A stretch of 35,612 bases of DNA from Candidatus Methylomirabilis tolerans (GCA_019912425.1 JAIOIU010000065.1:1-35612), one strand, 5' to 3'; shown: positions 25,089 through 33,864, numbered from the stretch's first letter. The notes: generated by a model not told the origin, from the sequence alone. Numbers and translations: made by a program.

Positions 25089-27332
25089 TTATCGATGATG
25101 AGGATTTCTTATCAATTTAATTTCGGAATCACCAATGCTATCGTCTGCCCTTTCAATCTTGAGCAGATAGCGGCTACCCTTGTGGTTGAACCATGCAGGG
25201 TAGTGATCGTTATCAACAACACGCAGCAGGTTAAACTGTGTTGCCAATGATTGGGCCACGTTTAACTCGCTATCCTTTGGAAAGCGGCGACGATAGAATG
25301 TCGGATTCCCTTTCTGCGGAACCCTTTTGGCCGCCGACGTTGGAAATTGATCCACAAATTCGCGGCAAAGATGGAACGTAGCCTTCGTCACAGCGGCTCG
25401 CAATTCATCGATCAACTCCGTACCAGTCAACTCGAATCTTACCTGCATGTAAATATCCCCACTATCGACCAAATCGGCCGCCTCCAACAACGTAACAGGG
25501 ATCCGATCCTTGCCCTCCAGCACAAGCCAAGTCATCGGCGACATACCACGTCCGCAAGGCAGGTCGCTGGCGTGTACCACCAAGTTGTGCTGATAACGTA
25601 CGCGGGTGGCACCATCTACAATCTGGCTATAGCTCAAATAAAAGCAGATGTCGCCATCGGGCAATTCTGCGGCAGCATGTACCCATGTGACCTGATGCCC
25701 TGCAGTCAGCCAGTCCAGCAAGAGCCTCGGCACATCGGCATTAATCCAACTACCGGCATCAGAGCACACGGCGATAGATAAGCTCCCCCCCCCAGTCCCC
25801 TGAGTCGCAGCTTTTGATTCAAAGCCAAGGCCATCAAATACATGCCGGGAGGCCCGGTTACCCGCTTTGACTTTGCCGAAGATGATGGCGCCCAATTCGG
25901 TTGAACGCAGTTTCAGCATTGCCGTTTGCAGCAGCGGCTTTGCGAGCCCAGCGCCCCGACAACGGGCATCCAATGAGTAGCTGATCTCCCATGCGTCCTC
26001 GGATCGCTCAAAGCGGACCTGGCCGATTGGGAAGCCGTCAGGGGTTTCCACCACATAGAGACGGCAGTGATCCACATCGCGCAGACGCTTGCGGAACCAT
26101 GTTCTGTGCGTGGCGGCATTGATGACTTCAGTCGAGAACGCGTTTTGTCGGACAAGCGGGTCATTCGCCCATTGCAGAATCAAGGCTTCGTCATCCAACC
26201 GTGCCGGTCGAGCCTGCAAGGGTGTGTTCGGTGAAAGCGTCAGCAGCGAACACACCCGGCTTGTACCCTGACCGTCTACCAGTTGCCGGCAGTTCTGTGA
26301 CCATGCTTCCTGTAGGCCCTCCTTCAGAAGCTCTCCTAACACATGGCCAAGGTTTGACTCATTCACCTCGCCCACGTGCCCGAGCCAGCGGATCATCCCC
26401 TGCCGAGCGAGTTCAGCCGCAATAGGCCGTTGATTGTCCGCAAGCGTGATCACCAGTGACGGCAGTCCCAAGCAGCAGCGCTCCCATGTGGTGGCACCGC
26501 CAGCACCGATGGCGAAATCAGCTCGGACCATCAGCGGCGCAAGGGTAGGTAAGTCGCTGTGGAGATGGATGTTGGCGTGCCCAGCCGTTTGCTGGCGAAT
26601 ACTTTTCGCGTAGGGGCTGCTCACATTCACCACCACATCCAGATCGATATCGGAGCGACCCAGCGCCAGAAACGCTTCGATTGCCATGCCGGTTAAGTTA
26701 CCCACATCAGCTCCGCCAAAGTAGACTAAGATGCGCCGGATCGGTCCGTCGCGAGGAGGAATCCGATCGCGCAATTCGGCGTACTCAGGCTGCAGGAGCG
26801 CATAGTGCGGCCCCAGCATCAGTCCGCAATGCGCGGGCACCTTGCCGGCATAGCGCGTGTCAGCATTGCTGAAGAGATTCTGGTCAAGCAACAGGTCGCA
26901 GTCGTGGGAGCGATCGGCCAGGTCGTCAATAACCATCAGACGCTTAGCGTGCCGACGTAATGCCGCTTCCCAACGGGCATCAAGGGCGTAGTGATCGACG
27001 ATGAGCCAGTCGGTCGTACCGAATACCTGACCGATTGCCTGGCCGGTTTCCTCCGCATCTTGTTTCCATGAGGCACCGAGCCAGTGAGCATGATCCGGCA
27101 GGTCAACGTCATCGGTGGTCTCGTCGGTATGAGGCTCGGAGATTACAGGCATCCGGGTCACAATACATCCCCGCGCGGCAGCTTCATCACATAAATGGCC
27201 GGGATGCTCTCGACTCACAAACAACACCTCCGCGCCTTTGCGCTTTAACGCCTCTGCCAGTGTGAGACACCGCATGACATGGCCGGTGCCGATTTCGACC
27301 GAGGCGTCTGCCCGCACCGCGACGCGCATCAT
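25089..27332 (-). CDS. pseG: PseG-PseH-formyltransferase-like three-domain fusion
   Basis: 747 residues, about twice a usual PseG. Residues 1-365 are PseG, the UDP-sugar hydrolase that releases 2,4-diacetamido-2,4,6-trideoxy-L-altrose, with IGTGHVMRC (14-22), the VDHYALD loop (112-118) and GAGGATTWERCCLGLP (276-291). Residues about 371-520 are a GNAT domain of the PseH type, with ARCRGAGLA (456-464) and HVFDGLGFE. Residues about 521-735 resemble methionyl-tRNA formyltransferase: HNLVVHASDLPCGRG (582-596) and EAADLVDSGDIY (617-628). His587 and Asp623 match the catalytic His and Asp, but the usual Asn two before the His is Val585 with Asn583 nearby, so a 10-formyl-THF activity needs testing. 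An ATGATG start overlaps the methylase stop. Confidence 0.88.
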   Translation of the reverse strand: MMRVAVRADASVEIGTGHVMRCLTLAEALKRKGAEVLFVSREHPGHLCDEAAARGCIVTRMPVISEPHTDETTDDVDLPDHAHWLGASWKQDAEETGQAIGQVFGTTDWLIVDHYALDARWEAALRRHAKRLMVIDDLADRSHDCDLLLDQNLFSNADTRYAGKVPAHCGLMLGPHYALLQPEYAELRDRIPPRDGPIRRILVYFGGADVGNLTGMAIEAFLALGRSDIDLDVVVNVSSPYAKSIRQQTAGHANIHLHSDLPTLAPLMVRADFAIGAGGATTWERCCLGLPSLVITLADNQRPIAAELARQGMIRWLGHVGEVNESNLGHVLGELLKEGLQEAWSQNCRQLVDGQGTSRVCSLLTLSPNTPLQARPARLDDEALILQWANDPLVRQNAFSTEVINAATHRTWFRKRLRDVDHCRLYVVETPDGFPIGQVRFERSEDAWEISYSLDARCRGAGLAKPLLQTAMLKLRSTELGAIIFGKVKAGNRASRHVFDGLGFESKAATQGTGGGSLSIAVCSDAGSWINADVPRLLLDWLTAGHQVTWVHAAAELPDGDICFYLSYSQIVDGATRVRYQHNLVVHASDLPCGRGMSPMTWLVLEGKDRIPVTLLEAADLVDSGDIYMQVRFELTGTELIDELRAAVTKATFHLCREFVDQFPTSAAKRVPQKGNPTFYRRRFPKDSELNVAQSLATQFNLLRVVDNDHYPAWFNHKGSRYLLKIERADDSIGDSEIKLIRNPHHR

Positions 27333-27955
27333 TGTGCAGCCTTTTCCAGAAGGAACCAGTTGCCATCGTCTTGCGGGAAATTTGGATCACGATGGTAGGC
27401 GAATCCGTAATCAACCAGACGCAGATCCACGAAACGGTCGAGCATTTCACCCGCAAAATCGCGCTTGAATAAGCGGTCACGATTGCCGCGGTAGGGCACT
27501 TCAACCGGGGTTGGATTGTAGTACTCGACTATGCAAATGTAACGGCGAGCCGATTGGCGGAGTCGGTCGTATACTTCAGACAGGCGCTCGGGATTGATGT
27601 GGATCAGTACACCCTTGATCAGTACCAGGTCGTATTGCGCCTGGGGTTGGAAGTCGAGCATCGACTGTGCGTGAATAACGATACCGCCCAGCTTTTCCAG
27701 CGCCCCCACTGCCTTGGCATTGATTTCTACGGCAAAAAGCGCAATACCGGGCACGAGCAAGCGCAGAGCTTCAAGATTGAGACCGATGTTGGCGCCGAAC
27801 TCGATGGCGGAGCGTACTGATTGAGTACGTTGGAGGATCTTGCCGAATAGCGCAAGATTGCCAGCAATTATCGTTCTATCCCGGTTCCGGTCGATGTACT
27901 GATCGCCGAACTCCCCGGCCCAGAATCTTTCCTGCTCCGTCTGATATTTCGACAT
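27329..27955 (-). CDS. Pseudaminic acid biosynthesis-associated methylase
   Basis: 208 residues. EQERFWAGEFGDQYIDRN (7-24) and the SAM-binding motif I AIEFGANIGLN (50-60) are the signature of the small methyltransferase family repeatedly found in pseudaminic acid loci (TIGR03587-type). A GVLIHINPE segment replaces the usual motif IV region and the C-terminus is DDGNWFLLEK. Its substrate is not established in general; it probably methylates pseudaminic acid, a precursor, or the finished glycan. It lies 12 nt after pseF and its stop overlaps the start of the PseG fusion, inside the pathway genes. Confidence 0.88.
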   Translation of the reverse strand: MSKYQTEQERFWAGEFGDQYIDRNRDRTIIAGNLALFGKILQRTQSVRSAIEFGANIGLNLEALRLLVPGIALFAVEINAKAVGALEKLGGIVIHAQSMLDFQPQAQYDLVLIKGVLIHINPERLSEVYDRLRQSARRYICIVEYYNPTPVEVPYRGNRDRLFKRDFAGEMLDRFVDLRLVDYGFAYHRDPNFPQDDGNWFLLEKAAQ

Positions 27956-27967
27956 CCTCGTTTTCCC

Positions 27968-28705
27968 TTATTCTCCCAGCCTCTTTTGGCGCACGTGGGC
28001 ATTGATCTCGACCCACTCCGGATGGTGTTCGAGCAACGCCAGGATATCCCGCGTGTCGAACCCCGGCTTTACCGGATACAGTGCTTCGAGGATTCTCCGA
28101 ACCAACTCGAAATCTTCTGAGGTATCCACTGTCCATCGGTGGTAGCTGTGGTTTTCCGCATGAACCACATGGCCAATACGATAGCGGGCCGGCCGCGTGT
28201 AGATGAAGGGGGTAACATGTTCTCGCTCGAATTGCGCCTTGGCTTTCCGATGCGCCTCGTCCAACACACTGAACGGGAATACTTCGACCGCCATGCCATA
28301 GGGATAGCTCTGGGTCAGGGCGTTAGATACGTAATCGTACTCGGCCCGGTGGTCGAAATAAAACCGGATAGCCTCGTCGATCACGGCGGGATCGATGAGC
28401 GGGCAGTCTGAGGTCACGCGGACGACCACGCTGGCATGGTGGGATACGGCTGCCTGATAGTATCGCGCCAACACGTCGTACTCGGAGCCCCGCGTGACCG
28501 GAATGCCCAGACGCGCGCACAGGTTTACGATAGGGAGATCGGTATCGTTGGTCGTTGTCGCAATAACGATGCCGTCGGCCCACTTCACCCGCCGCAAGCG
28601 TTCGACCTGATATTCCAGCAGCGACTTGCCCATTACCTCCTTCAGCACCTTACCCGGCAGCCGGGTAGAGGTCATTCTGGCCTGGACGGTGATGACCGTG
28701 TTCAT
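27968..28705 (-). CDS. pseF: Pseudaminic acid cytidylyltransferase (PseF/SpsF type)
   Basis: 245 residues. The nucleotidyltransferase P-loop region VQARMTSTRLPGKVL (7-21) and the following RVTSDCPLIDPAVID place it in the SpsF/CMP-KDO-type cytidylyltransferase superfamily. In this position it should activate pseudaminic acid with CTP to give CMP-pseudaminic acid, the glycosyl donor; SpsF-like proteins in spore-coat loci do related work, so the substrate follows from context. The ATGA overlap with the pseC stop implies coupling. Confidence 0.88.
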   Translation of the reverse strand: MNTVITVQARMTSTRLPGKVLKEVMGKSLLEYQVERLRRVKWADGIVIATTTNDTDLPIVNLCARLGIPVTRGSEYDVLARYYQAAVSHHASVVVRVTSDCPLIDPAVIDEAIRFYFDHRAEYDYVSNALTQSYPYGMAVEVFPFSVLDEAHRKAKAQFEREHVTPFIYTRPARYRIGHVVHAENHSYHRWTVDTSEDFELVRRILEALYPVKPGFDTRDILALLEHHPEWVEINAHVRQKRLGE

Positions 28706-29862
28706 GCGGCGAATAGCTCTCGCAACGTATCTACCACGCGATCCTGCTGCGTGTCGGTCAAGGTCGGGTAAAGCGGCAGGGTGATGGTCTCTTCACCGTG
28801 AGCCTCGGCTTCCGGGAACTGCCCGGGTTTGAAACCCAGATCGCGGTAATAGGGCTGCAGGTGCACGGGCATGTAGTGCACGTTTACGCCAATGCCTGCA
28901 GCGCGCAGGTTTTCAAAGATCTCTCGACGGGTCTTTTTGGGGACTTCAGGCTTTATGCGCACCGCGTAAAGGTGGAAGGCGGAATAGTTTTCCGGCCTTA
29001 CTGTCGGTAGGCGCAATGGCAACCCTTGGAGCCTCTCGTCGTAACGAGAAGCCAGGCCGTTGCGGCGCTTCACCCATTCTTCCAGGCGCGCCAGTTGACT
29101 TACACCTAGCGCTGCCTGGATATCGGTCATGCGGTAATTGAAGCCCAACGCCTGCTGCTCATAGGCCCAAGGTCCGGCGGGCGGCCGGGTCATGCGTTCA
29201 GGTTCACGGGTGATTCCGTGGGTCCGCAGCATCCCCATGCGCCAGGCGAGCTCTTCATCGTTGGTAAGCGCCATGCCGCCCTCGCCGGTGGTGATGATCT
29301 TGACCGGATGGAAACTGAATACGGTAATATGCGACCAGCGGCAACTGCCTACCGGCTCGCCGCGGCGTGAGGCACCGATAGCGTGAGAGGCATCCTCGAT
29401 AACCTTGAAGCCGAATTCCTTCGCCAGTTCCCAAATGGCTTCCTGTTCGGTGGGTTGGCCGGCGAAGTGTACGGGCACGACTACCTTTGGCAGGCGTCCG
29501 CCTTGTTTGGCCTGAAACAGCTTCTCCTGCAGTCGGGGTAGACTCAGGTTCCACGTGGCTGGATCAATGTCGACAAAATCCACCCCGGCGCCGCAATAAC
29601 GCCCGCAGTTAGCCGATGCCACGAAGGTGTTCGGTACCGTCCAGAGCCGGTCGCCTGGTCCCAGGTCCAGCGCCAGGCAGGCAATGTGCAGAGCCGAGGT
29701 GGCGGAATTCATCGCAACGGCGTACGTTGCCCCCACCTTTGCGGCGACCGCCTGCTCGAAACGCGGTACCATGGGGCCTTGGGTGAGAAAATCCGAGCGC
29801 AGCACATCGACGACTGCATCGATGTCGGCTTGGCTGATCTCTTGGCGGCCGTAGGGGATCAT
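28702..29862 (-). CDS. pseC: UDP-4-keto-sugar aminotransferase PseC
   Basis: 386 residues, a DegT/DnrJ/EryC1-type PLP aminotransferase. The N-terminus IPYGRQEISQADIDAV is typical. Lys188 in SFHPVKIITTGEGG is the Schiff-base lysine, and Asp157 in VIEDASHAIG contacts the PLP ring nitrogen. PseC transaminates UDP-2-acetamido-2,6-dideoxy-beta-L-arabino-hexos-4-ulose, made by PseB, to the 4-amino L-altro sugar using glutamate. It starts 3 nt after the pseB stop and its own stop overlaps pseF. Confidence 0.93.
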   Translation of the reverse strand: MIPYGRQEISQADIDAVVDVLRSDFLTQGPMVPRFEQAVAAKVGATYAVAMNSATSALHIACLALDLGPGDRLWTVPNTFVASANCGRYCGAGVDFVDIDPATWNLSLPRLQEKLFQAKQGGRLPKVVVPVHFAGQPTEQEAIWELAKEFGFKVIEDASHAIGASRRGEPVGSCRWSHITVFSFHPVKIITTGEGGMALTNDEELAWRMGMLRTHGITREPERMTRPPAGPWAYEQQALGFNYRMTDIQAALGVSQLARLEEWVKRRNGLASRYDERLQGLPLRLPTVRPENYSAFHLYAVRIKPEVPKKTRREIFENLRAAGIGVNVHYMPVHLQPYYRDLGFKPGQFPEAEAHGEETITLPLYPTLTDTQQDRVVDTLRELFAA

Positions 29863-29865
29863 TTG

Positions 29866-30864
29866 TCAAATGTACCCGATCTTATCCCGGTAGCGGTCAA
29901 TCCAGTCCCGCAGGGTCTCAACGCTCATCCACTCCGGGTTGTTGTCGGAACGATAACTGAAATCCCGATCAACCTTCACGCCTCCATTGCTACGAGCCGG
30001 ATCCTGGCTCCAGTTGTGTATCGCGGGCAGAATTTTGAAGTGATCGGGATACGCATAGGTGTATGGCGCATCCTCAATGCCGATCATCTGCTCGTGGACC
30101 TTCTCACCCGGGCGAATGCCAACGATCTCAAAGCGCGCATCCGGGGCAACGGCATATGCGATATCGGTCAGCTTCATCGAAGGGATTTTCTTAACGTAGA
30201 TCTCGCCGCCCACCATGTCCTCAAAGGCATGCCATACCAGCTCCACACCTTCTTCGAGGGTAATCATAAAGCGGGTCATTCGTTCGTCGGTGATCGGCAA
30301 TACACCCGTATGGGCGATGCTCATGAAAAACGGGATGGCCGAACCCCGCGATCCCATGACATTGCCGTATCGCACGACGGCGAATCGGGTCGTGTGGGCA
30401 CCGGAATAGGAGTTACCGGCGATAAACAGCTTGTCGGAGGCGAGCTTCGTCGCCCCATACAGATTCACCGGGTTGCTGGCCTTGTCAGTAGACAGTGCGA
30501 CGACCCGCTTCACGCCTCGGTCGATACAGGCATCGATGAGGTTCATCGCCCCCATGACGTTGGTCTTCACGCACTCGAACGGATTGTATTCGGCCGTTGG
30601 CACGATCTTGGTGGCAGCGGCGTGTACGACATAGTCAATGCCATCGAGGGCGCGGTTCAGCCGCTCCTTATCGCGCACATCGCCGATGAAGAAGCGCACC
30701 CGGGGGTCCTCGCCATAGATCTTTGCCATCTCCCACTGTTTCATCTCGTCGCGCGAAAAAATGACCAGGCGCTGCGGGTTGTATTTTGCAAGGGTCATGG
30801 GCACAAAGGTGTGGCCGAAGGAACCCGTGCCGCCGGTAATGAGGATGGAGGAGTTTGTTAACAT
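29866..30864 (-). CDS. pseB: UDP-GlcNAc 4,6-dehydratase (inverting) PseB
   Basis: 332 residues. The NADP-binding GGTGSFG is at 11-17. The active-site set Asp127-Lys128 (STDKASNP) and Tyr136-x3-Lys140 (LYGATK) is that of PseB/FlaA1, which removes the 4,6-water of UDP-GlcNAc with C5 inversion. RYGNVMGSRGSAIPFF, RMTRFMITLEEGVELV and PGEKVHE are also FlaA1-like. It is the first committed step of the pathway. It starts 93 bp after the ABC transporter stop with no terminator visible in the gap, so one transcript is likely. Confidence 0.93.
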   Translation of the reverse strand: MLTNSSILITGGTGSFGHTFVPMTLAKYNPQRLVIFSRDEMKQWEMAKIYGEDPRVRFFIGDVRDKERLNRALDGIDYVVHAAATKIVPTAEYNPFECVKTNVMGAMNLIDACIDRGVKRVVALSTDKASNPVNLYGATKLASDKLFIAGNSYSGAHTTRFAVVRYGNVMGSRGSAIPFFMSIAHTGVLPITDERMTRFMITLEEGVELVWHAFEDMVGGEIYVKKIPSMKLTDIAYAVAPDARFEIVGIRPGEKVHEQMIGIEDAPYTYAYPDHFKILPAIHNWSQDPARSNGGVKVDRDFSYRSDNNPEWMSVETLRDWIDRYRDKIGYI

Positions 30865-30957
30865 AGCGATTGCGCTTTACATAATGTTTGTAAGCCAGAA
30901 CAATAATTCACGGCAAACGACTACATTCAGGGATCGCAAATGATCTGATCGGAGATT

Positions 30958-32745
30958 TTATCGTGCCGCCATCGCCCGGAAGGTTTCATTACCCTCTATC
31001 AGTTCGTCGTAGGTGCCCTGCGCAGTAATGCGGCCACGGCGCAAAAGATATATCCGGTCGCACTCGCGTACAGTCGTGAGGCGGTGGGCGATGAGGATGA
31101 TGGTAATCTCGTGTCCCAGATTGTGCACTGCCTCCATCACTGCCTTTTCGGTTAGATTGTCCAGCGCGCTCGTGGCCTCGTCCAGTATGAGCACCTGCGG
31201 GTTGTGATACAGGGCGCGGGCGATGCCGATTCGCTGCCGCTGCCCGCCGGAGAGGCGCACGCCGCGCTCCCCCACGGTGGTGGCGTAGCCTTGCGGCAGT
31301 TCGTAGATTACGAAATCGTGGAGGTTGGCAATGCGGGCGGCGCGTTCCACTGCAGCTTGGTCGATTTGCTTGGGTTCCAGGCCGAAGGCGATGTTCGCGG
31401 CCACGGTGTCATCGGCCAGATAGATCTGTTGTGGTACATATCCAATGGCGCGCTGCCACCGGCGACGGTTACTGGCGTCGATGGGGACACCGTCCACCTC
31501 AAGGGAGCCGGCGTCAGGTTCGAGCAGGCCAAGGATCAGATCCACGGTGGTGGTCTTGCCGCTGCCGGTGACACCAACCAGCCCGACGGAACTGCGTGCT
31601 GGGATTCTGAGGTTGAGATCCTTGAGCGCTGGCTGCAAAGCTTTAGGGTAGGCGAAGGTGATGCCGTTGAGGGTGATGGCGCGAGCGAGCACCAAGGGTG
31701 CGGTCTCGCGATCGGCGTGCACGCTGGGTACGAACCCGACCAGGTCGGCGTGCAGGACGTTGAGCGACGGACCCACATAGCGAAGCTTCGTAAAACTTCC
31801 ATAGATCTGTTGCAGGGCAGGCATCAAGCGGTAACCCGCGAACGCATAAAGGCCGATGATGGGTAGGGCCGTCGCCAACCCGCCGCTGCCGGCCATCAGG
31901 TATAGTACCACCAGCAGCATGCCTCCGAAGGCTACAGCCTCGAGGGCAAAGCGCGGCAGTTGCCCGATCACCGAAGCCGAGGCTTGATGCCTGGCGTAGA
32001 TCTCAGCCGGATGGGCGAAACGCTGAACATAAGCGTTTTCAAGGCCGGCCACCTTGACCTCCTTGATGCCGCCGAAGGCCTCGCTCACCACTGTAAAGCG
32101 TCCCTCGTTGGCTGCCAGACGCTCGCTGCCGATGCGCGACAGAAAGCCGCTTATTAGGCGATAAATGAGCCCATAGGCCATCCCCAGTACACCGCCAACG
32201 ATCAAAGCCAGCTTCGGATCGACTGCGAGTAGCAGGCCGAGCAACGCCAGGGCGACCGCACCCTGCGCTACCAGAATCATCATCGGCATCATCGCGCCAT
32301 CGATGACCTGATTGACCTCCAATAATACCGTCTTACCCAGGTCCGCGCTATGTCGGTTGAGGAACCATGCATAGGGTTGATGGAGGTAACCCGCAATCAG
32401 CCGCGTGCCGAGGCTGTATTCGCGCATCAAGGTAAAACGCAACTGAGCGTAGGTAGTGATCGCCTTGAAGGCCAGCGAGACCACCAGGGCCACAAATGCC
32501 ATCACACCGAGGGAGAACAAGAAGGCCTGCGCATCACTGAAACCGAGCGCGGCGTAGATTCGCGCGAGAATGGCATTGGTTTCGATCAAGTGCGGATTCG
32601 CCAATACCGCCATGAAGGGCATGATTGAGGCAACCCCAATGACATCCAGGAGCGCCATAACCAGAACCATGACGAGCAACAACGCCGCACGGCGACGTTC
32701 GTTCGGCGTGAGGAGATCAAGTATTTTTTTTAGAGTGATGAGCAT
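30958..32745 (-). CDS. PglK/MsbA-type ABC exporter, probable lipid-linked oligosaccharide flippase
   Basis: 595 residues with fused membrane and ATPase domains. The N-terminal ~320 residues have six hydrophobic segments. The ATPase domain has Walker A GVTGSGKTT (391-399), the Q-loop near 439, signature LSGGQ (498-502) and Walker B LILDEATSAL (519-528), with a downstream AHRLTTV switch. The family includes PglK and MsbA. In this setting it is the best candidate for flipping the completed repeat unit across the inner membrane; no Wzx-type flippase gene is present in the window. It starts immediately after the stop of the fcl remnant (TAAATG). Confidence 0.9.
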   Translation of the reverse strand: MLITLKKILDLLTPNERRRAALLLVMVLVMALLDVIGVASIMPFMAVLANPHLIETNAILARIYAALGFSDAQAFLFSLGVMAFVALVVSLAFKAITTYAQLRFTLMREYSLGTRLIAGYLHQPYAWFLNRHSADLGKTVLLEVNQVIDGAMMPMMILVAQGAVALALLGLLLAVDPKLALIVGGVLGMAYGLIYRLISGFLSRIGSERLAANEGRFTVVSEAFGGIKEVKVAGLENAYVQRFAHPAEIYARHQASASVIGQLPRFALEAVAFGGMLLVVLYLMAGSGGLATALPIIGLYAFAGYRLMPALQQIYGSFTKLRYVGPSLNVLHADLVGFVPSVHADRETAPLVLARAITLNGITFAYPKALQPALKDLNLRIPARSSVGLVGVTGSGKTTTVDLILGLLEPDAGSLEVDGVPIDASNRRRWQRAIGYVPQQIYLADDTVAANIAFGLEPKQIDQAAVERAARIANLHDFVIYELPQGYATTVGERGVRLSGGQRQRIGIARALYHNPQVLILDEATSALDNLTEKAVMEAVHNLGHEITIILIAHRLTTVRECDRIYLLRRGRITAQGTYDELIEGNETFRAMAAR

Positions 32746-33325
32746 TTACGGCTGACGTCTGGCGTTCTGGTACCAGGCGATGGTGCGACGGAGGCCCTCC
32801 CGGAACTCAGTTTTGGCTTTGAAGCCAAACTCTTGTTCGGCTCGGCTGGTGTCCGCACATCGGCGGGACTGGCCATCGGGCCGGGTGGGATCACAGACGA
32901 TCTTTCCCTGAAACCCAGAGAGGGTGGCGATCATCTCAGCCAATTCGGTTATCGTGATCTCAAACCAAATGCCGAGGTTCCACACAACTTGTACCCCGCC
33001 GAACGTTGTTGCCGGTGTATTCGGGCATCTCGAAGCTGACCTTGACATGGGATTGCGCGCCCAGGTGGTAGATCTCGTCCGGCCGGATGTTGTAAATCAG
33101 GTGGGTAAGCTGTTCCATGCTGGAGAGGTCCCCGTAGTGAAGGAACAGCCGGGCATTCGGGTCATGGAGATCCTGATAGAGATGGTCGATGCGGCCGGTA
33201 TTGAACGTGCTGGCCCGGCGGATGAGGCCGTGGACCTCATAGCCCTTGGCGAGCAACAACTCGGCGAGGTACGAGCCGTCCTGGCCGGTGATGCCGGTGA
33301 TCAAGGCGCGGTTGTTATGCGTCAT
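32746..33325 (-). pseudogene. GDP-mannose 4,6-dehydratase / GDP-fucose synthase deletion fusion
   Basis: The 5' part (33325 to about 33018) encodes the first ~105 residues of Gmd: [58 protein letters not shown]. At about 32995-33018, within MPEYTGNN, it changes to the C-terminal ~80 residues of GDP-L-fucose synthase ([21 protein letters not shown] ... DPTRPDG ... [14 protein letters not shown]) in another frame. The Gmd catalytic tetrad and the first two-thirds of Fcl are missing, so a deletion of roughly 1.7 kb is implied by normal gene lengths. No active enzyme is expected. The Gmd start codon lies inside a GCGT-word array. Confidence 0.85.
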
Positions 33326-33490
33326 TGCGTCATTGCGTCGTCGCGTTGATAGCGTCTATGGCGTTGATTGCGTTGGTTGCGTCTGTAGCGTTCGTTGCGT
33401 GCGGCGTGGGTTGCGTCAGCGCGTCTATAGCGTTGATTGCGTGCGGCGTGGGTTGCGTTGGTTGCGTCGTCGAGCCTATTGCGTGGGGTT
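33319..33490. repeat. GCGT-word array 1 (degenerate 7-9 bp tandem repeat)
   Basis: Nearly continuous short words begin GCGT followed by 3-5 variable bases (TGATT, CTATA, TGGTT, CGTC, CAGC, GCG, GGGTT). The 20-mer GCGTGCGGCGTGGGTTGCGT occurs at 33397-33416 and 33439-33458. Word lengths vary (9, 8, 7), so no reading frame survives and it is probably non-coding. It contains the start codon of the gmd remnant and overlaps the 3' end of the DUF5615 gene. Confidence 0.8.
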
Positions 33491-33864
33491 TTCTTCTGCA
33501 CCGATGGGTAGCCGCCGTACTCGCAAACGCGACTCCTCGATCACTACCACAGCCCCACGTCTTAGTGATTCGGCCACTTCTTTCAAGTTGGAGAGCAGGA
33601 AAGGTACTTGGGCTTCCGGTCTTCGGGGACCATCCGCCGGAAGAGGATCACGGATGGTTTGTTCTCTTGGCGGAGGGCCAGCAGAGTTCCGAAATCGGTA
33701 TCGGCCGAGACGATCACGCGATCCTCACGGGCCGCACGATCAAAAATGACTTCGTCGTCCGATTCTTGCAATCCATAGTCACGTACGTGAAGCGCGTCAT
33801 GCCCCGCCTTTCGGAGACCTTCAGTTACGACTGGCGACAGGGCATTGTCTACCAGAAACCTCAT
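33476..33864 (-). pseudogene. DUF5615 PIN-like toxin gene with a frameshift
   Basis: The frame from 33864 encodes [35 protein letters not shown] and VILFRR, the PIN-like core of DUF5615 toxins, then stops early at 33583 after 93 residues. A second minus-strand frame picks up the family C-terminus directly: [36 protein letters not shown], ending with the TAG at 33476. A one-base deletion near 33624-33635 explains the switch. Its start overlaps the DUF433 stop (ATGA). The native 3' end lies inside the edge of array 1. Confidence 0.8.

Noticed and set aside
29686-30861. A 391-residue open frame on the plus strand opposite pseB
   Set aside because: It is antisense to pseB, which has all catalytic motifs and overlaps its neighbours as an operon gene.
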